Below, one piece after another: positions 1 through 8,010 of a stretch of 64,000 nucleotides of DNA. The stretch covers positions 5,208,001 to 5,272,000 of the forward strand of contig OZ245874.1 of NCBI GenBank assembly GCA_965229335.1, written 5' to 3'. The DNA is from JAFKFH01 sp017307375. Its GTDB lineage: Bacteria > Pseudomonadota > Alphaproteobacteria > Ferrovibrionales > Ferrovibrionaceae. A program made the translations under genes and the position numbers. The stretch's first letter is position 1. Every line of letters begins with the position of its first letter. The notes under the pieces are model-generated. The model ran no database searches. It worked only from the letters and a program-made list of their open reading frames with translations, and was not told the origin of the DNA.

Positions 1-831
1 GCTTCGGCCAGGCATCTGTCGTTCAGCCAGGCCGGCGAGGAACTCGGCCTGACCCAGAGCGCGATCAGCCGGCAGATCCGGGCGCTGGAGGATTTCCTGG
101 GCCTGCAGCTGTTCCACCGCATCCGCCAGCGCCTGGTGCTGACCGAGGCCGGCGCGGCCTATGCGCCGGAAATCCGCAACTGCCTGGAGCAGATCGAGAC
201 GACGACGCTGGAACTGCTGGCCCACCAGGGATCGGGCGGCGCCCTCAATCTTGCGATCCTGCCGACCTTCGGCACGCGCTGGCTGATCCCGCGGCTCGCC
301 GGCTTCTCCGCCGCGCATCCCGGCATCACCGTCAACTTCAACACCCGCAACGTGCCCTTCGACTTCGCCTCCGACCGGCTCGATGCCGCGATCCATTTCG
401 GCGACACCTCCTGGCCCGGCGTGATCGCCCACCGGCTGATGGGCGAGGAGGTGCTGCCGGTCTGTGCCCCGACGCTGTCGCTGACCACGATCGGCGACCT
501 GGCGCAGGCGACCCTGCTGCAGCATTCGACCCGGCCGCGCGCCTGGGCCGACTGGCTGGCCGCGGTCGGCCATGCCGAGATCAACGGGCTGAAAGGGCCG
601 AAATTCGAACAGATCGCGATGACGATCCAGGCGGCGGTGGCGGGCCTGGGCGTCGCCATCCTGCCACGCTTCCTGGTCGAGGAAGAGATCGCCGGCGGGC
701 GGCTGGTGGTGCCGTTCGACCGGCCGGTCGCCTCGACCCACGCCTACTACCTGGTCTACCCGGAAGCCAAGGCGCAGATGCCGGCCCTGAAGACCTTCCG
801 CGACTGGCTGGTCGAGGAAGCACGGCGGTAG
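1..831 (+). CDS. LysR-family transcriptional regulator, 5' end cut by window edge
   Basis: The reading frame is open from base 1, so the start codon and the first part of the helix-turn-helix lie outside the window. The visible start still holds a LysR winged helix (LGLTQSAISRQIRALE, then GLQLFHR), followed by the linker and an effector-binding domain of the periplasmic-binding type (HPGITVNF..., near residues 90-270). The pattern resembles the GcvA group of LysR activators. LysR proteins bind DNA as tetramers and respond to a small metabolite; the ligand cannot be read from the sequence. An internal GTG at 136 is inside the domain and is not the true start. The gene ends 4 bases before the stop of the convergent MscS gene. 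Confidence 0.9.
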   Translation, partial: ASARHLSFSQAGEELGLTQSAISRQIRALEDFLGLQLFHRIRQRLVLTEAGAAYAPEIRNCLEQIETTTLELLAHQGSGGALNLAILPTFGTRWLIPRLAGFSAAHPGITVNFNTRNVPFDFASDRLDAAIHFGDTSWPGVIAHRLMGEEVLPVCAPTLSLTTIGDLAQATLLQHSTRPRAWADWLAAVGHAEINGLKGPKFEQIAMTIQAAVAGLGVAILPRFLVEEEIAGGRLVVPFDRPVASTHAYYLVYPEAKAQMPALKTFRDWLVEEARR

Positions 832-835
832 ACGC

Positions 836-2383
836 TCAGCCCCCTCGCCCGCCCCGTGGCGAGGCTTCCAGCTCGAACAGCTGATGGAGGCGGTCGGCGA
901 ACCAGCGGCGCAGCCATTGCCGGGTTTCGCCGCTGCCCAACTCGGCCGTGGTCAGCATGCGGCCTGCCGCCTGTCGTTCGGCCATCGCATGGCCGAGTTC
1001 GTGCGCCAGCAGCGAACGCGCCTCCAGAATCGGGGCGAGGTCGTCCTTGGCCAGTTCGTAGACCAGCGACGGCGCCAGCGCCGTGATCACGGCCTGGGCC
1101 CGGGCGCCGGTGAGCAGTCCGATCTCGCCGTAGTGATCGCCGGGACCGAAGCGCAGCACTTCGATGTCGCCCAACTCGCGCTTCGCGACGACGGAAAGGA
1201 CGCCGCGCCCGACGATGAACAGCGATTGCAGCGCCTGATCCGGCGATACCACGACCTCGCCGCGTTCGTGGAAGACCGGCTTCAGCTTGGCCGCGATCGC
1301 CGCGCGCTCGTCCCGCGTCAGCGCGGCGAACAGCGGCATGATCTCGATGATCGCTTCGGCATGTGGCCGCTCGACCGGCAGGGTTTCGCGCTCGGACGCA
1401 TGCTGGCGCCCCTGCGGGGCTGCCAGCCGCAGGCCGGCGGCAGCGGTGTGGCGGTAGATCAGGTCGAACAAGTCGTTATGTGCGGTCCCGGCCGCCCCGA
1501 CCCCGTCGACGAAGGCGGTGACTTCCATGTCGGTCTGGCCATCGGCGACGGCCACGACCCGGATCGAGGGTGACGGCGCGGCCAGGATCGCCCGCGCGTT
1601 CAGCAGGGCCAGTTCGAGCACGGCGACGGCCTGGGCCGGCGGACAGGCGAAGCGGGCGTGAGCGGTGAAGCCGTGAATGCCCGACGGGAAATCGAGATTG
1701 ACGATCTTGGCCTTGGCGATGGTCGAGTTCGGCAGGATGGCGAGATCGCGATTGCCGGTCAGGATATGGGTGGCCCGCCAGTTCATCTCGACCACCTGGC
1801 CCTCGGTCACCCCATCGATGCTGATGGTGTCGCCGGGCCGGAACGGCCGGCTGAAATTGAGCACCAGCCCGGAAAAGAAGTCGTTCAGCGTGCTTTGCAG
1901 CGCCAGGCCCAGGATGATCGCGATCGCGCCGGAGGTGGCGAGCAGGCCCTGGACCGGCTCGCCGAACACATAGGCGACGATGGCGAACACGGCCGCCAGA
2001 TAGATCAGCGCCGACAGGAAATCGCGCAACAGCTTGCCTTCGCGCGGCCGTTCCTCGAACACGATGACGAGGCTGATCACGCTGACCAGGAACCAGGCCG
2101 CCCAGAACCACCAGGCGACCTTCAGCACACCGACGATCGCATCGCGCAGCGGCACGCCGGACGGCTGCATGGGCTGATAGGGCACGATGCCGCCGCGCAG
2201 CAGCAGGACCGTCAACAGGATAAGGAAGAAGACCCGGGCTATGGCGAGCCAGGCCGGGCGCCGCCCGAAGAGCAGGCGGCTGACCACGGCCCCGACCACG
2301 ATCGTCGCAAAACCGCCGGCCAGCGGCTCGTTCAGGATTGCGTCGGCGAAAGATCCGAGCCCCGTCATCGCGATCGCCGCCAT
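836..2383 (-). CDS. MscS-type mechanosensitive channel with C-terminal cyclic-nucleotide-binding domain
   Basis: The protein has 515 residues. The first ~160 hold about four hydrophobic membrane segments; the last is the Gly/Ala-rich pore-lining helix typical of MscS, around LLATSGAIAIILGLALQST. A cytoplasmic MscS beta domain follows (FRPGDTISIDGVTEGQVVEMN and a LPNSTIAKAKIVN motif). Residues ~345-470 form a cyclic-nucleotide-binding fold with a GDHYGEIGLLTG phosphate-binding cassette followed by R-A-Q-A. MscS channels open under membrane tension; the fused domain suggests that a cyclic nucleotide tunes gating, as known for bCNG-type members of the family. A second in-frame ATG at 2368 is an alternative start. 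A good sigma70-like promoter lies upstream. Confidence 0.9.
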   Translation of the reverse strand: MAAIAMTGLGSFADAILNEPLAGGFATIVVGAVVSRLLFGRRPAWLAIARVFFLILLTVLLLRGGIVPYQPMQPSGVPLRDAIVGVLKVAWWFWAAWFLVSVISLVIVFEERPREGKLLRDFLSALIYLAAVFAIVAYVFGEPVQGLLATSGAIAIILGLALQSTLNDFFSGLVLNFSRPFRPGDTISIDGVTEGQVVEMNWRATHILTGNRDLAILPNSTIAKAKIVNLDFPSGIHGFTAHARFACPPAQAVAVLELALLNARAILAAPSPSIRVVAVADGQTDMEVTAFVDGVGAAGTAHNDLFDLIYRHTAAAGLRLAAPQGRQHASERETLPVERPHAEAIIEIMPLFAALTRDERAAIAAKLKPVFHERGEVVVSPDQALQSLFIVGRGVLSVVAKRELGDIEVLRFGPGDHYGEIGLLTGARAQAVITALAPSLVYELAKDDLAPILEARSLLAHELGHAMAERQAAGRMLTTAELGSGETRQWLRRWFADRLHQLFELEASPRGGRGG

Positions 2384-2445
2384 CCCCCGCCATCGGCGGC
2401 GGCGCGCAGCAAGATGTGCTACCCGCCGCCCAAAACAACCCAGGC

Positions 2446-2474
2446 AATAAAGAGATGATCGACCGGCTTGTCAA
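2446..2474 (-). promoter_or_regulatory. sigma70-like promoter for the MscS-type channel gene
   Basis: On the minus strand a perfect TTGACA (2474-2469) is followed by a 17-base spacer and TTTATT (2451-2446), 4 of 6 matches to TATAAT. The predicted transcript would start near 2439, giving a leader of about 55 bases to the ATG at 2383. Confidence 0.55.
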
Positions 2475-2499
2475 TCCGCCCGGGGCCGGCGGATCAAGC

Positions 2500-2547
2500 C
2501 CAGGACAAGGACCGGTGCCGTGGAAGGGGGAGCGGTCCTTGCCCTGG
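2500..2547 (-). terminator. Large hairpin downstream of fdhA
   Basis: A 15-base inverted repeat (2500-2514 and 2533-2547) with an 18-base loop lies about 30 bases after the fdhA stop. One A/C mismatch in the plus strand becomes a G-U wobble in minus-strand RNA, so the stem pairs fully only in the fdhA transcript. There is no U run after it, so it may stabilise the 3' end or assist Rho rather than act as a classic intrinsic terminator. Confidence 0.45.
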
Positions 2548-2579
2548 TTGCCCGGCCGTGGCGCGGCGGGAAGGCGCGG

Positions 2580-3764
2580 TCAGGCGGCGAGCATGCCGTG
2601 CGGGTCGATCACGTATTTGCGCGCGGCGCCCTGGTCGAAGTCCTGGTAGCCCCTGGCCGCATCGTCGAGCCCGATGACGGTTGCGTTGACGATCTCGGCG
2701 ATATTCAGCCGGCCATGCAGGATCGCCTGCATCAGGGCGCGGTTGTAGCGCAGCACCGGGGTCTGACCGGTGTGGAAATTGTGCGACTTGGCCCAGCCCA
2801 GGCCGAAGCGCAGGCTGAGGCTGCCGACCTTGGCGGCCGCGTCGACCGCGCCGGGATCCTCGGTGACGTAGAGGCCGGGAATGCCGATCGAGCCGGCAGC
2901 CCGGGTGATCTCCATCATCTGGTTCAGCACGACCGCCGGCTGCTCGCCGCCGGAATGGCCGCGCGCCTCGAAGCCGACGGCATCGATCGCCGCGTCGACC
3001 TCCGGCACACCCACGACCTCGGCGATCATCTCGCCCAGCCGGTCATGCTTGCCGAGATCGATGGCGGTGAAGCCCATTTTTGCGGCATGGGCGAGGCGTT
3101 CCTTGTTGAAATCGCCGACCATGACCACGGCGGCGCCAAGGATACGTGCCGAGGCCGCTGCCGCCATGCCGACCGGGCCGGCGCCGGCGACATAGACGGT
3201 CGAACCGACCCCGACCCTGGCCGACACCGCCCCATGAAAGCCGGTCGGCAGGATATCGGACAACATGGTCAGGTCGCGGATCCGGGCCAGCGCCTGGTCG
3301 CGGTCGGGGAATTTCAGCAGGTTGAAGTCGGCATAGGGCACCATGACGTAGCGGGCCTGGCCGCCGATCCAGCCGCCCATGTCGACATAACCGTAGGCCC
3401 CCCCGGCCCGCGACGGATTGACCGTCAGGCAGACGCCGGTGTGGCCCTCCTTGCAGGTGCGGCAGCGACCGCAGGCCACGTTGAACGGCACCGAGACGAT
3501 GTCGCCGACATTCAGGAGCTCGACATCCTTGCCCTTCTCGATCACCTCGCCGGTGATCTCGTGGCCTAGCACGAGGCCGGCCGGTGCGGTGGTGCGGCCG
3601 CGCACCATGTGCTGGTCCGAGCCGCAGATGTTGGTCGAGACCACCTTGAGGATGACGGCGTGTTCGATGGCCCGCCCGTCGGGCGCGGTGAAGGTAGGAT
3701 CGGCGATATTCTGGACCTCGACCTTGCCGGGGCCGATATAGACGACGCCGCGATTGCCGCTCAT
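2580..3764 (-). CDS. fdhA: Glutathione-independent formaldehyde dehydrogenase
   Basis: The 394-residue zinc-dependent medium-chain dehydrogenase oxidises formaldehyde to formate with NAD+ and without a thiol cofactor, as in Pseudomonas putida FdhA. Seen directly: catalytic zinc ligands in NICGSDQHMVRGR and GHEITGEV (residues ~46-75), four structural-zinc cysteines in CGRCRTCKEGHTGVC (~98-112), a Rossmann motif VYVAGAGPVGMAA (~188-200), and the long insertion (DAVGFEARGHSGGEQPA) characteristic of this subgroup rather than of ordinary alcohol dehydrogenase. AGGAGG sits 6 bases before the ATG. The gene follows phoB by ~144 bases on the same strand and may have its own promoter. It probably serves detoxification. 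Confidence 0.93.
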   Translation of the reverse strand: MSGNRGVVYIGPGKVEVQNIADPTFTAPDGRAIEHAVILKVVSTNICGSDQHMVRGRTTAPAGLVLGHEITGEVIEKGKDVELLNVGDIVSVPFNVACGRCRTCKEGHTGVCLTVNPSRAGGAYGYVDMGGWIGGQARYVMVPYADFNLLKFPDRDQALARIRDLTMLSDILPTGFHGAVSARVGVGSTVYVAGAGPVGMAAAASARILGAAVVMVGDFNKERLAHAAKMGFTAIDLGKHDRLGEMIAEVVGVPEVDAAIDAVGFEARGHSGGEQPAVVLNQMMEITRAAGSIGIPGLYVTEDPGAVDAAAKVGSLSLRFGLGWAKSHNFHTGQTPVLRYNRALMQAILHGRLNIAEIVNATVIGLDDAARGYQDFDQGAARKYVIDPHGMLAA

Positions 3765-3786
3765 GCGTTTCCTCCTGGGTTTATTG

Positions 3787-3798
3787 GCCCGTACGGGC
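3787..3798. repeat. 12-base perfect palindrome in the fdhA leader
   Basis: GCCCGTACGGGC reads the same on both strands and lies about 22 bases before the fdhA start, just upstream of its ribosome-binding site. It could be an operator or a small hairpin in the leader. No regulator can be named for it. Confidence 0.3.
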
Positions 3799-3908
3799 GA
3801 TGCGGCGGCGACCCGGCAGGGGCGCCGCCATCATCCAATGCTGAACCCGGGAAGAAGTTTCGGCCAGAACCGAGCCGCCGCCGCCGTTGTACGGAGGCGA
3901 CAGCGGCT

Positions 3909-4634
3909 TCAGGCGGTCGCGTAGCTCGCGGCGGCGGGCTGCCCGTTGATCTCCAGCGCATAGCCGGCCGAGCGGACGGTGCGGATGATGTCGGCCTCGC
4001 CCTCGCCGTTCAGCGCCTTGCGCAGCCGGCGGATATGCACATCCACCGTGCGCTGCTCGACATAGACATCGTTGCCCCACACGGAGTCGAGCAACTGGTC
4101 GCGGCTCAATACACGCCCCGGATGTTCCAGGAAGAAGCGCAGCAGACGGAACTCGGTCGGGCCGAGATGGATCTCGCGGCCATTGCGGGTCACCTTGTGC
4201 GCGGCCAGGTCCATCACGATATCGCCGCAGGTCAGCATTTCCTCGGCAAGCGCCGGGCGGATGCGGCGCAGTACCGCCCGGATGCGGGCGATCAGCTCGG
4301 ACGGCGAAAACGGCTTGGCGACGTAGTCGTCGGCGCCGGCGTCCAGGCCGCGGACCCGGTCGCCCTCCTCGCCGCGCGCGGTGAGCATGATGATGGGAAT
4401 GTTGCGCGTCGCCGGGTTGCGACGCAGCTGGCGGCAGACTTCGATGCCGGACAGCGACGGCAGCATCCAGTCGAGCAGGATCAGGTCCGGGGGCGCCTCG
4501 GCCACCTTGAGCAGCGCCTCGCCACCGTCGGCGGCCTCGTCGACGCGGTAGCCTTCCTTCTCGAGGTTGTAGCGGAGCATCGCCACCAAGGCACCTTCGT
4601 CCTCGGTGATCAGGATACGCGGCTTCATCATCAT
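3909..4634 (-). CDS. phoB: Phosphate regulon response regulator PhoB
   Basis: This is a 241-residue OmpR/PhoB-type regulator. The receiver domain (1-125) has the acidic pocket at E11-D12, phosphoacceptor D55 (LILLDWMLP) and K near 105 (DDYVAKPF). The winged-helix DNA-binding domain (about 135-232) ends with the recognition helix region VDVHIRRLRKAL. PhoR phosphorylates it under phosphate starvation, and it then activates promoters with Pho boxes. The start is the first of three ATG codons at 4634; the longer frame to 4907 only shadows phoU. It is the last gene of the phoR-pst-phoU-phoB series, 26 bases after phoU. Confidence 0.97.
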   Translation of the reverse strand: MMMKPRILITEDEGALVAMLRYNLEKEGYRVDEAADGGEALLKVAEAPPDLILLDWMLPSLSGIEVCRQLRRNPATRNIPIIMLTARGEEGDRVRGLDAGADDYVAKPFSPSELIARIRAVLRRIRPALAEEMLTCGDIVMDLAAHKVTRNGREIHLGPTEFRLLRFFLEHPGRVLSRDQLLDSVWGNDVYVEQRTVDVHIRRLRKALNGEGEADIIRTVRSAGYALEINGQPAAASYATA

Positions 4635-4660
4635 GTCACTCGACACAGGGGCAGACCGGT

Positions 4661-5365
4661 TCAGGGCGTGACCGCGAAGGCGGTCTGATCGCTCTTCGGC
4701 CGGTCTTCGTCGATGGAGCGCCCTTCGACGGTGTAGTGGACGAGCTCGGCGATGTTGGTCGCGTGGTCGCCGATGCGCTCGAGGTTCTTGGCGATGAACA
4801 GAAGATGGGTGCACACGGTGATCGAGCGCGGATCCTCCATCATGTAGGTCAGCAACTCGCGGAACAGGCTCGTGTACATGTCGTCGACTTCCTCGTCGCG
4901 GTTCCACACCGCGCGGGCCTTGGCGGCATCGCGGGTGACATAGGCGTCGAGGACGTCCTTGATCATCTCCAGCACCACCCCGCCGATCCGCGGCAGCGCC
5001 CGCACCGCCTTGACCGGCGCCGCCTGGTTCAGCGCGATCGCCCGCTTGGCGACGTTGGCGGCATAGTCGCCGATGCGCTCGATATCGGTGGCGATGCGCA
5101 AGGCCGAGACCAGCAGGCGAAGATCGCTCGCCACCGGCTGGCGCAGGGCCAGGATGCGCACGACCAGTTCGTCGACCTCGCGCTCCAGGCCATCGATCCG
5201 CGGATCGGCCTCGAGCGTCTTGGCGGCGAGATCGGAATCGCGCCGCACCACCGCGTCGATCGCCGAGGCGAGATTGGCTTCGGCGAGCCCGCCCATGCGG
5301 GTGATCAACGCCACCAGGCCGTTGAGTTCCTGATCGAACGCCTTGACCGTATGCTGACCAGCCAT
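4661..5365 (-). CDS. phoU: Phosphate signalling protein PhoU
   Basis: PhoU (234 residues) is a cytoplasmic protein of two three-helix bundles that relays the state of the Pst transporter to PhoR and keeps the regulon off in high phosphate. Both family metal-binding repeats are visible: the first around DIERIGDYAANVAKRA (~91-106), the second around NLERIGDHATNIAE (~193-206). AGGAGG stands 8 bases before the ATG at 5365, which decides the start; upstream in-frame codons belong to the pstB shadow. The gene starts 17 bases after pstB. Confidence 0.96.
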   Translation of the reverse strand: MAGQHTVKAFDQELNGLVALITRMGGLAEANLASAIDAVVRRDSDLAAKTLEADPRIDGLEREVDELVVRILALRQPVASDLRLLVSALRIATDIERIGDYAANVAKRAIALNQAAPVKAVRALPRIGGVVLEMIKDVLDAYVTRDAAKARAVWNRDEEVDDMYTSLFRELLTYMMEDPRSITVCTHLLFIAKNLERIGDHATNIAELVHYTVEGRSIDEDRPKSDQTAFAVTP

Positions 5366-5382
5366 GATGTGGTCCTCCTGCC

Positions 5383-6228
5383 TCAGCCGAACCGGCCGGT
5401 GACGTAGTCGAGCGTGCGCCCGAGCTTCGGGGTCGTGAACATCGTCTCGGTCTTGCCGTATTCGATCAGCCGGCCGAGATACATGAAGGCGGTGTTGTGC
5501 GAGACGCGCGCCGCCTGCTGCATGTTGTGGGTGACGATCACGATGGTGTAGTGGCCGCCCAGTTCGTCGATCAGTTCCTCGACCTTGGCGGTCGCGATCG
5601 GATCGAGGGCCGAACAGGGCTCGTCCATCAGCAGCACTTCCGGATCGCCGGCGATGGCGCGGGCGATGCACAGGCGCTGCTGCTGGCCGCCGGACATGCC
5701 CAGTGCCGACTGATCGAGACGATCCTTGACCTCGTCCCACAGCGCCGATCCCTTCAGCGCGCGCTCGACCGTCTCGTCGAGCAGGCGCTTGTCGCGCACG
5801 CCATCGACGCGCAGCGGGTAGATGACGTTCTCGTAGATCGACATCGGGAAGGGATTCGGCTTCTGGAAGACCATGCCCATCCGCTTGCGCAGCGCGATGA
5901 CGTCGGTGCGCGGGTCGTAGATGTCGACCTGGTCGAGCACGACCTTGCCGGTGATCGACAGGCCGTCGACCAGGTCGTTCATGCGGTTCAGCGACCGCAG
6001 CAGCGTCGACTTGCCGCAGCCCGACGGGCCGATCAGCGCGGTCACCAGACCGCGTTCGACCGTCAGGTTGACACCATGCAGGGCCTGGCGGTCGCCATAC
6101 CAGAGGTTGAAGTCCTTGATGTCGAGGGCAATGCCCTGATCACCCTTCTGCAGGTGGTAGACCGTCTCGCCGAAGGGTTGTTCCTGGGCGGGGGTCGCGG
6201 GCTTTTCCATCACGCTCACGGCGCTCAT
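5383..6228 (-). CDS. pstB: Phosphate ABC transporter ATP-binding protein PstB
   Basis: The 281-residue ATPase powers the Pst importer. Seen: Walker A GPSGCGKST (67-75), Q-loop in VFQKPNPFPMSIYENV (~120-135), signature MSGGQQQR (178-185), Walker B LLMDEPCSALDP (199-210) and the H-loop in IVTHNMQQA. The Q-loop sequence is typical of PstB. An N-terminal extension of ~30 residues precedes the usual start. It lies 17 bases after pstA. Confidence 0.97.
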   Translation of the reverse strand: MSAVSVMEKPATPAQEQPFGETVYHLQKGDQGIALDIKDFNLWYGDRQALHGVNLTVERGLVTALIGPSGCGKSTLLRSLNRMNDLVDGLSITGKVVLDQVDIYDPRTDVIALRKRMGMVFQKPNPFPMSIYENVIYPLRVDGVRDKRLLDETVERALKGSALWDEVKDRLDQSALGMSGGQQQRLCIARAIAGDPEVLLMDEPCSALDPIATAKVEELIDELGGHYTIVIVTHNMQQAARVSHNTAFMYLGRLIEYGKTETMFTTPKLGRTLDYVTGRFG

Positions 6229-6245
6229 GTCAGGTATCCCTTGGA

Positions 6246-7997
6246 TTAGAACTGGCTGCCGGCGAATTTTTTCTTCAGCCGGTTACGGATGGTGATGGCC
6301 GTCGCGTTCATGATCGCGATCAGCGCGATGAGCAGCAGGGTGGTCACGAACACCATCGGCTTGCCGGCCTCGGAGTTACGCGACTGGAAGCCGACGTCGA
6401 AGATGTGGAACCCGAGATGCATGAAGCTGCGCTCGAGATGCACGAAGGGGAAATAGCCGTCGATCGGCAGTTCCGGGGCCAGCTTGACCACGCCGACCAG
6501 CATCAGCGGGGCCACTTCGCCGGCACCGCGGGCCATCGCCAGGATCAGGCCGGTCATGATGCCGGGCATGGCGCGCGGCAGCACGATCATCCGGATGGTC
6601 TGCCACTTCGAGGCACCGCAGGCCAGCGAGCCCTCGCGCATCGACCGCGGCACGGCGGCCAGCGCCTCCTCGGTCGCCACGATCACCACCGGCACGGTCA
6701 TGATCGCGAGCGTCAGGGCGGCCCAGAGCAGGCCACCGGTACCGAAGGTCGGGTTGGGCAGGTATTCGGGAAAGAACAGCCGATCGATCGATCCCCCGAG
6801 GATATAGGCAAAGAAGCCCAGGCCGAACACGCCGTAGACGATCGAGGGCACGCCGGCCAGGTTGTTGACCGAGATGCGGACGAACGCGACGATGCGGCCT
6901 TGCTTGGCGTATTCCCGCAGGTACAGGGCGGTCAGCACGCCGAACGGGGCGACGATCAGCGACAGAAGCACGGTCATCGCGAAGGTGCCGAAGATTGCCG
7001 GCATGACGCCGCCTTCGGTGTTGGCCTCGCGCGGTTCGTCGGTCAGGAACTCGGCCCAGCGCGAACCGTAGACGGCAAGCTTGGCGCCCAGGCCGATGTC
7101 GTTGGCATCATACGCACGCACGATGACCGAAAGCGGCAGCGACTTCTCGGCACCGCCGACCTCGGTCAGGATGATCCGGTCACGTTCGTTCCGGCCCTTG
7201 AGCGCCTGGGCCTCGGCCGAGAGGGCTTCGTACTGCTTCTTCAGTTCGGCTTCGCGCGCGGCAAACTTCGCCTGCGCCTCGCCGTAGGCCGCCGAGTCGG
7301 CACCGCTTTTGAGCAGCACCCGGCGCAGCGCCAGACGCTCCTGTTCGAGCTTGTGGTTGATGCCCCCGATCTCGTCGCGCTCCAGCTTGCGGATCTGGGC
7401 AAGCCGGGCCTGGGCCTGGCCCAGCGCATCGCGCACCCAGCCTTCCGACGGATCGGTCACCGGCCGCTCGACGCCGTCGAGCACGACGGCCTTCAGGCGT
7501 CCGACGAACGGCCCCCATTCGCGGCGCTCGGCCAACACCATGTCGCGGGGGTAATCGACCTTGGCCACGTCGTAATCGGCGACCCACTTGCTGTCGTCGC
7601 CGTAGAAGTCGAAGTTGCCGGTACGATAGAGCCGCCGCGTGGCATAGCCGTCGTCCTTGGCGATCACGGCACGCAGCTGCGGCGTCAGCTTGGCGAGCTG
7701 ATCGGCGGTCGGCTTGAACAGTTCCTCGCGCGTCTGCTCGCCGGCGACGATCTTGCCGTCGGCCAGCGTGACCACGGCGATCGGCTTCGGCCAGAAGGTG
7801 GCGATGCCGTTCCACAGCACGAGGATGAGGAAGCCGGTGATCATCAGCACGCCGAAGGCCAGCGTGCCGCCCAGCGACCAGAGCTTGGGTTCGCCGCGCG
7901 CGGCCGGGTAGACGACGGCTTCGCGGCGATGGACGCCGGCGGCGCTGTCGTAGGAGGAAGCGTCTTGCGGGTTCACGGTATCCTGCAGGGAGGACAT
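6246..7997 (-). CDS. pstA: Phosphate ABC transporter permease PstA, large form with periplasmic coiled-coil domain
   Basis: At 583 residues this is about twice the length of E. coli PstA (~296). After one membrane segment (~45-66), a region of ~270 residues (~67-335) lies where the periplasm should be; it includes a long charged stretch (~215-285, e.g. RKLERDEIGGINHKLEQER) that looks like a coiled coil. The usual permease domain follows from ~335, with the EAA loop EGSLACGASKWQTIRMIVLP (~452-471) that docks on PstB. Long PstA forms with an N-terminal periplasmic insert are known in some proteobacteria. The start at 7997 is 13 bases after pstC. Confidence 0.93.
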   Translation of the reverse strand: MSSLQDTVNPQDASSYDSAAGVHRREAVVYPAARGEPKLWSLGGTLAFGVLMITGFLILVLWNGIATFWPKPIAVVTLADGKIVAGEQTREELFKPTADQLAKLTPQLRAVIAKDDGYATRRLYRTGNFDFYGDDSKWVADYDVAKVDYPRDMVLAERREWGPFVGRLKAVVLDGVERPVTDPSEGWVRDALGQAQARLAQIRKLERDEIGGINHKLEQERLALRRVLLKSGADSAAYGEAQAKFAAREAELKKQYEALSAEAQALKGRNERDRIILTEVGGAEKSLPLSVIVRAYDANDIGLGAKLAVYGSRWAEFLTDEPREANTEGGVMPAIFGTFAMTVLLSLIVAPFGVLTALYLREYAKQGRIVAFVRISVNNLAGVPSIVYGVFGLGFFAYILGGSIDRLFFPEYLPNPTFGTGGLLWAALTLAIMTVPVVIVATEEALAAVPRSMREGSLACGASKWQTIRMIVLPRAMPGIMTGLILAMARGAGEVAPLMLVGVVKLAPELPIDGYFPFVHLERSFMHLGFHIFDVGFQSRNSEAGKPMVFVTTLLLIALIAIMNATAITIRNRLKKKFAGSQF

Positions 7998-8010
7998 GGG
8001 GGTCTCTCTC

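Noticed and set aside
4635..4907. In-frame extension of phoB upstream of 4634
   Set aside because: The added residues only shadow phoU, and the receiver domain begins right after the ATG triplet at 4634.
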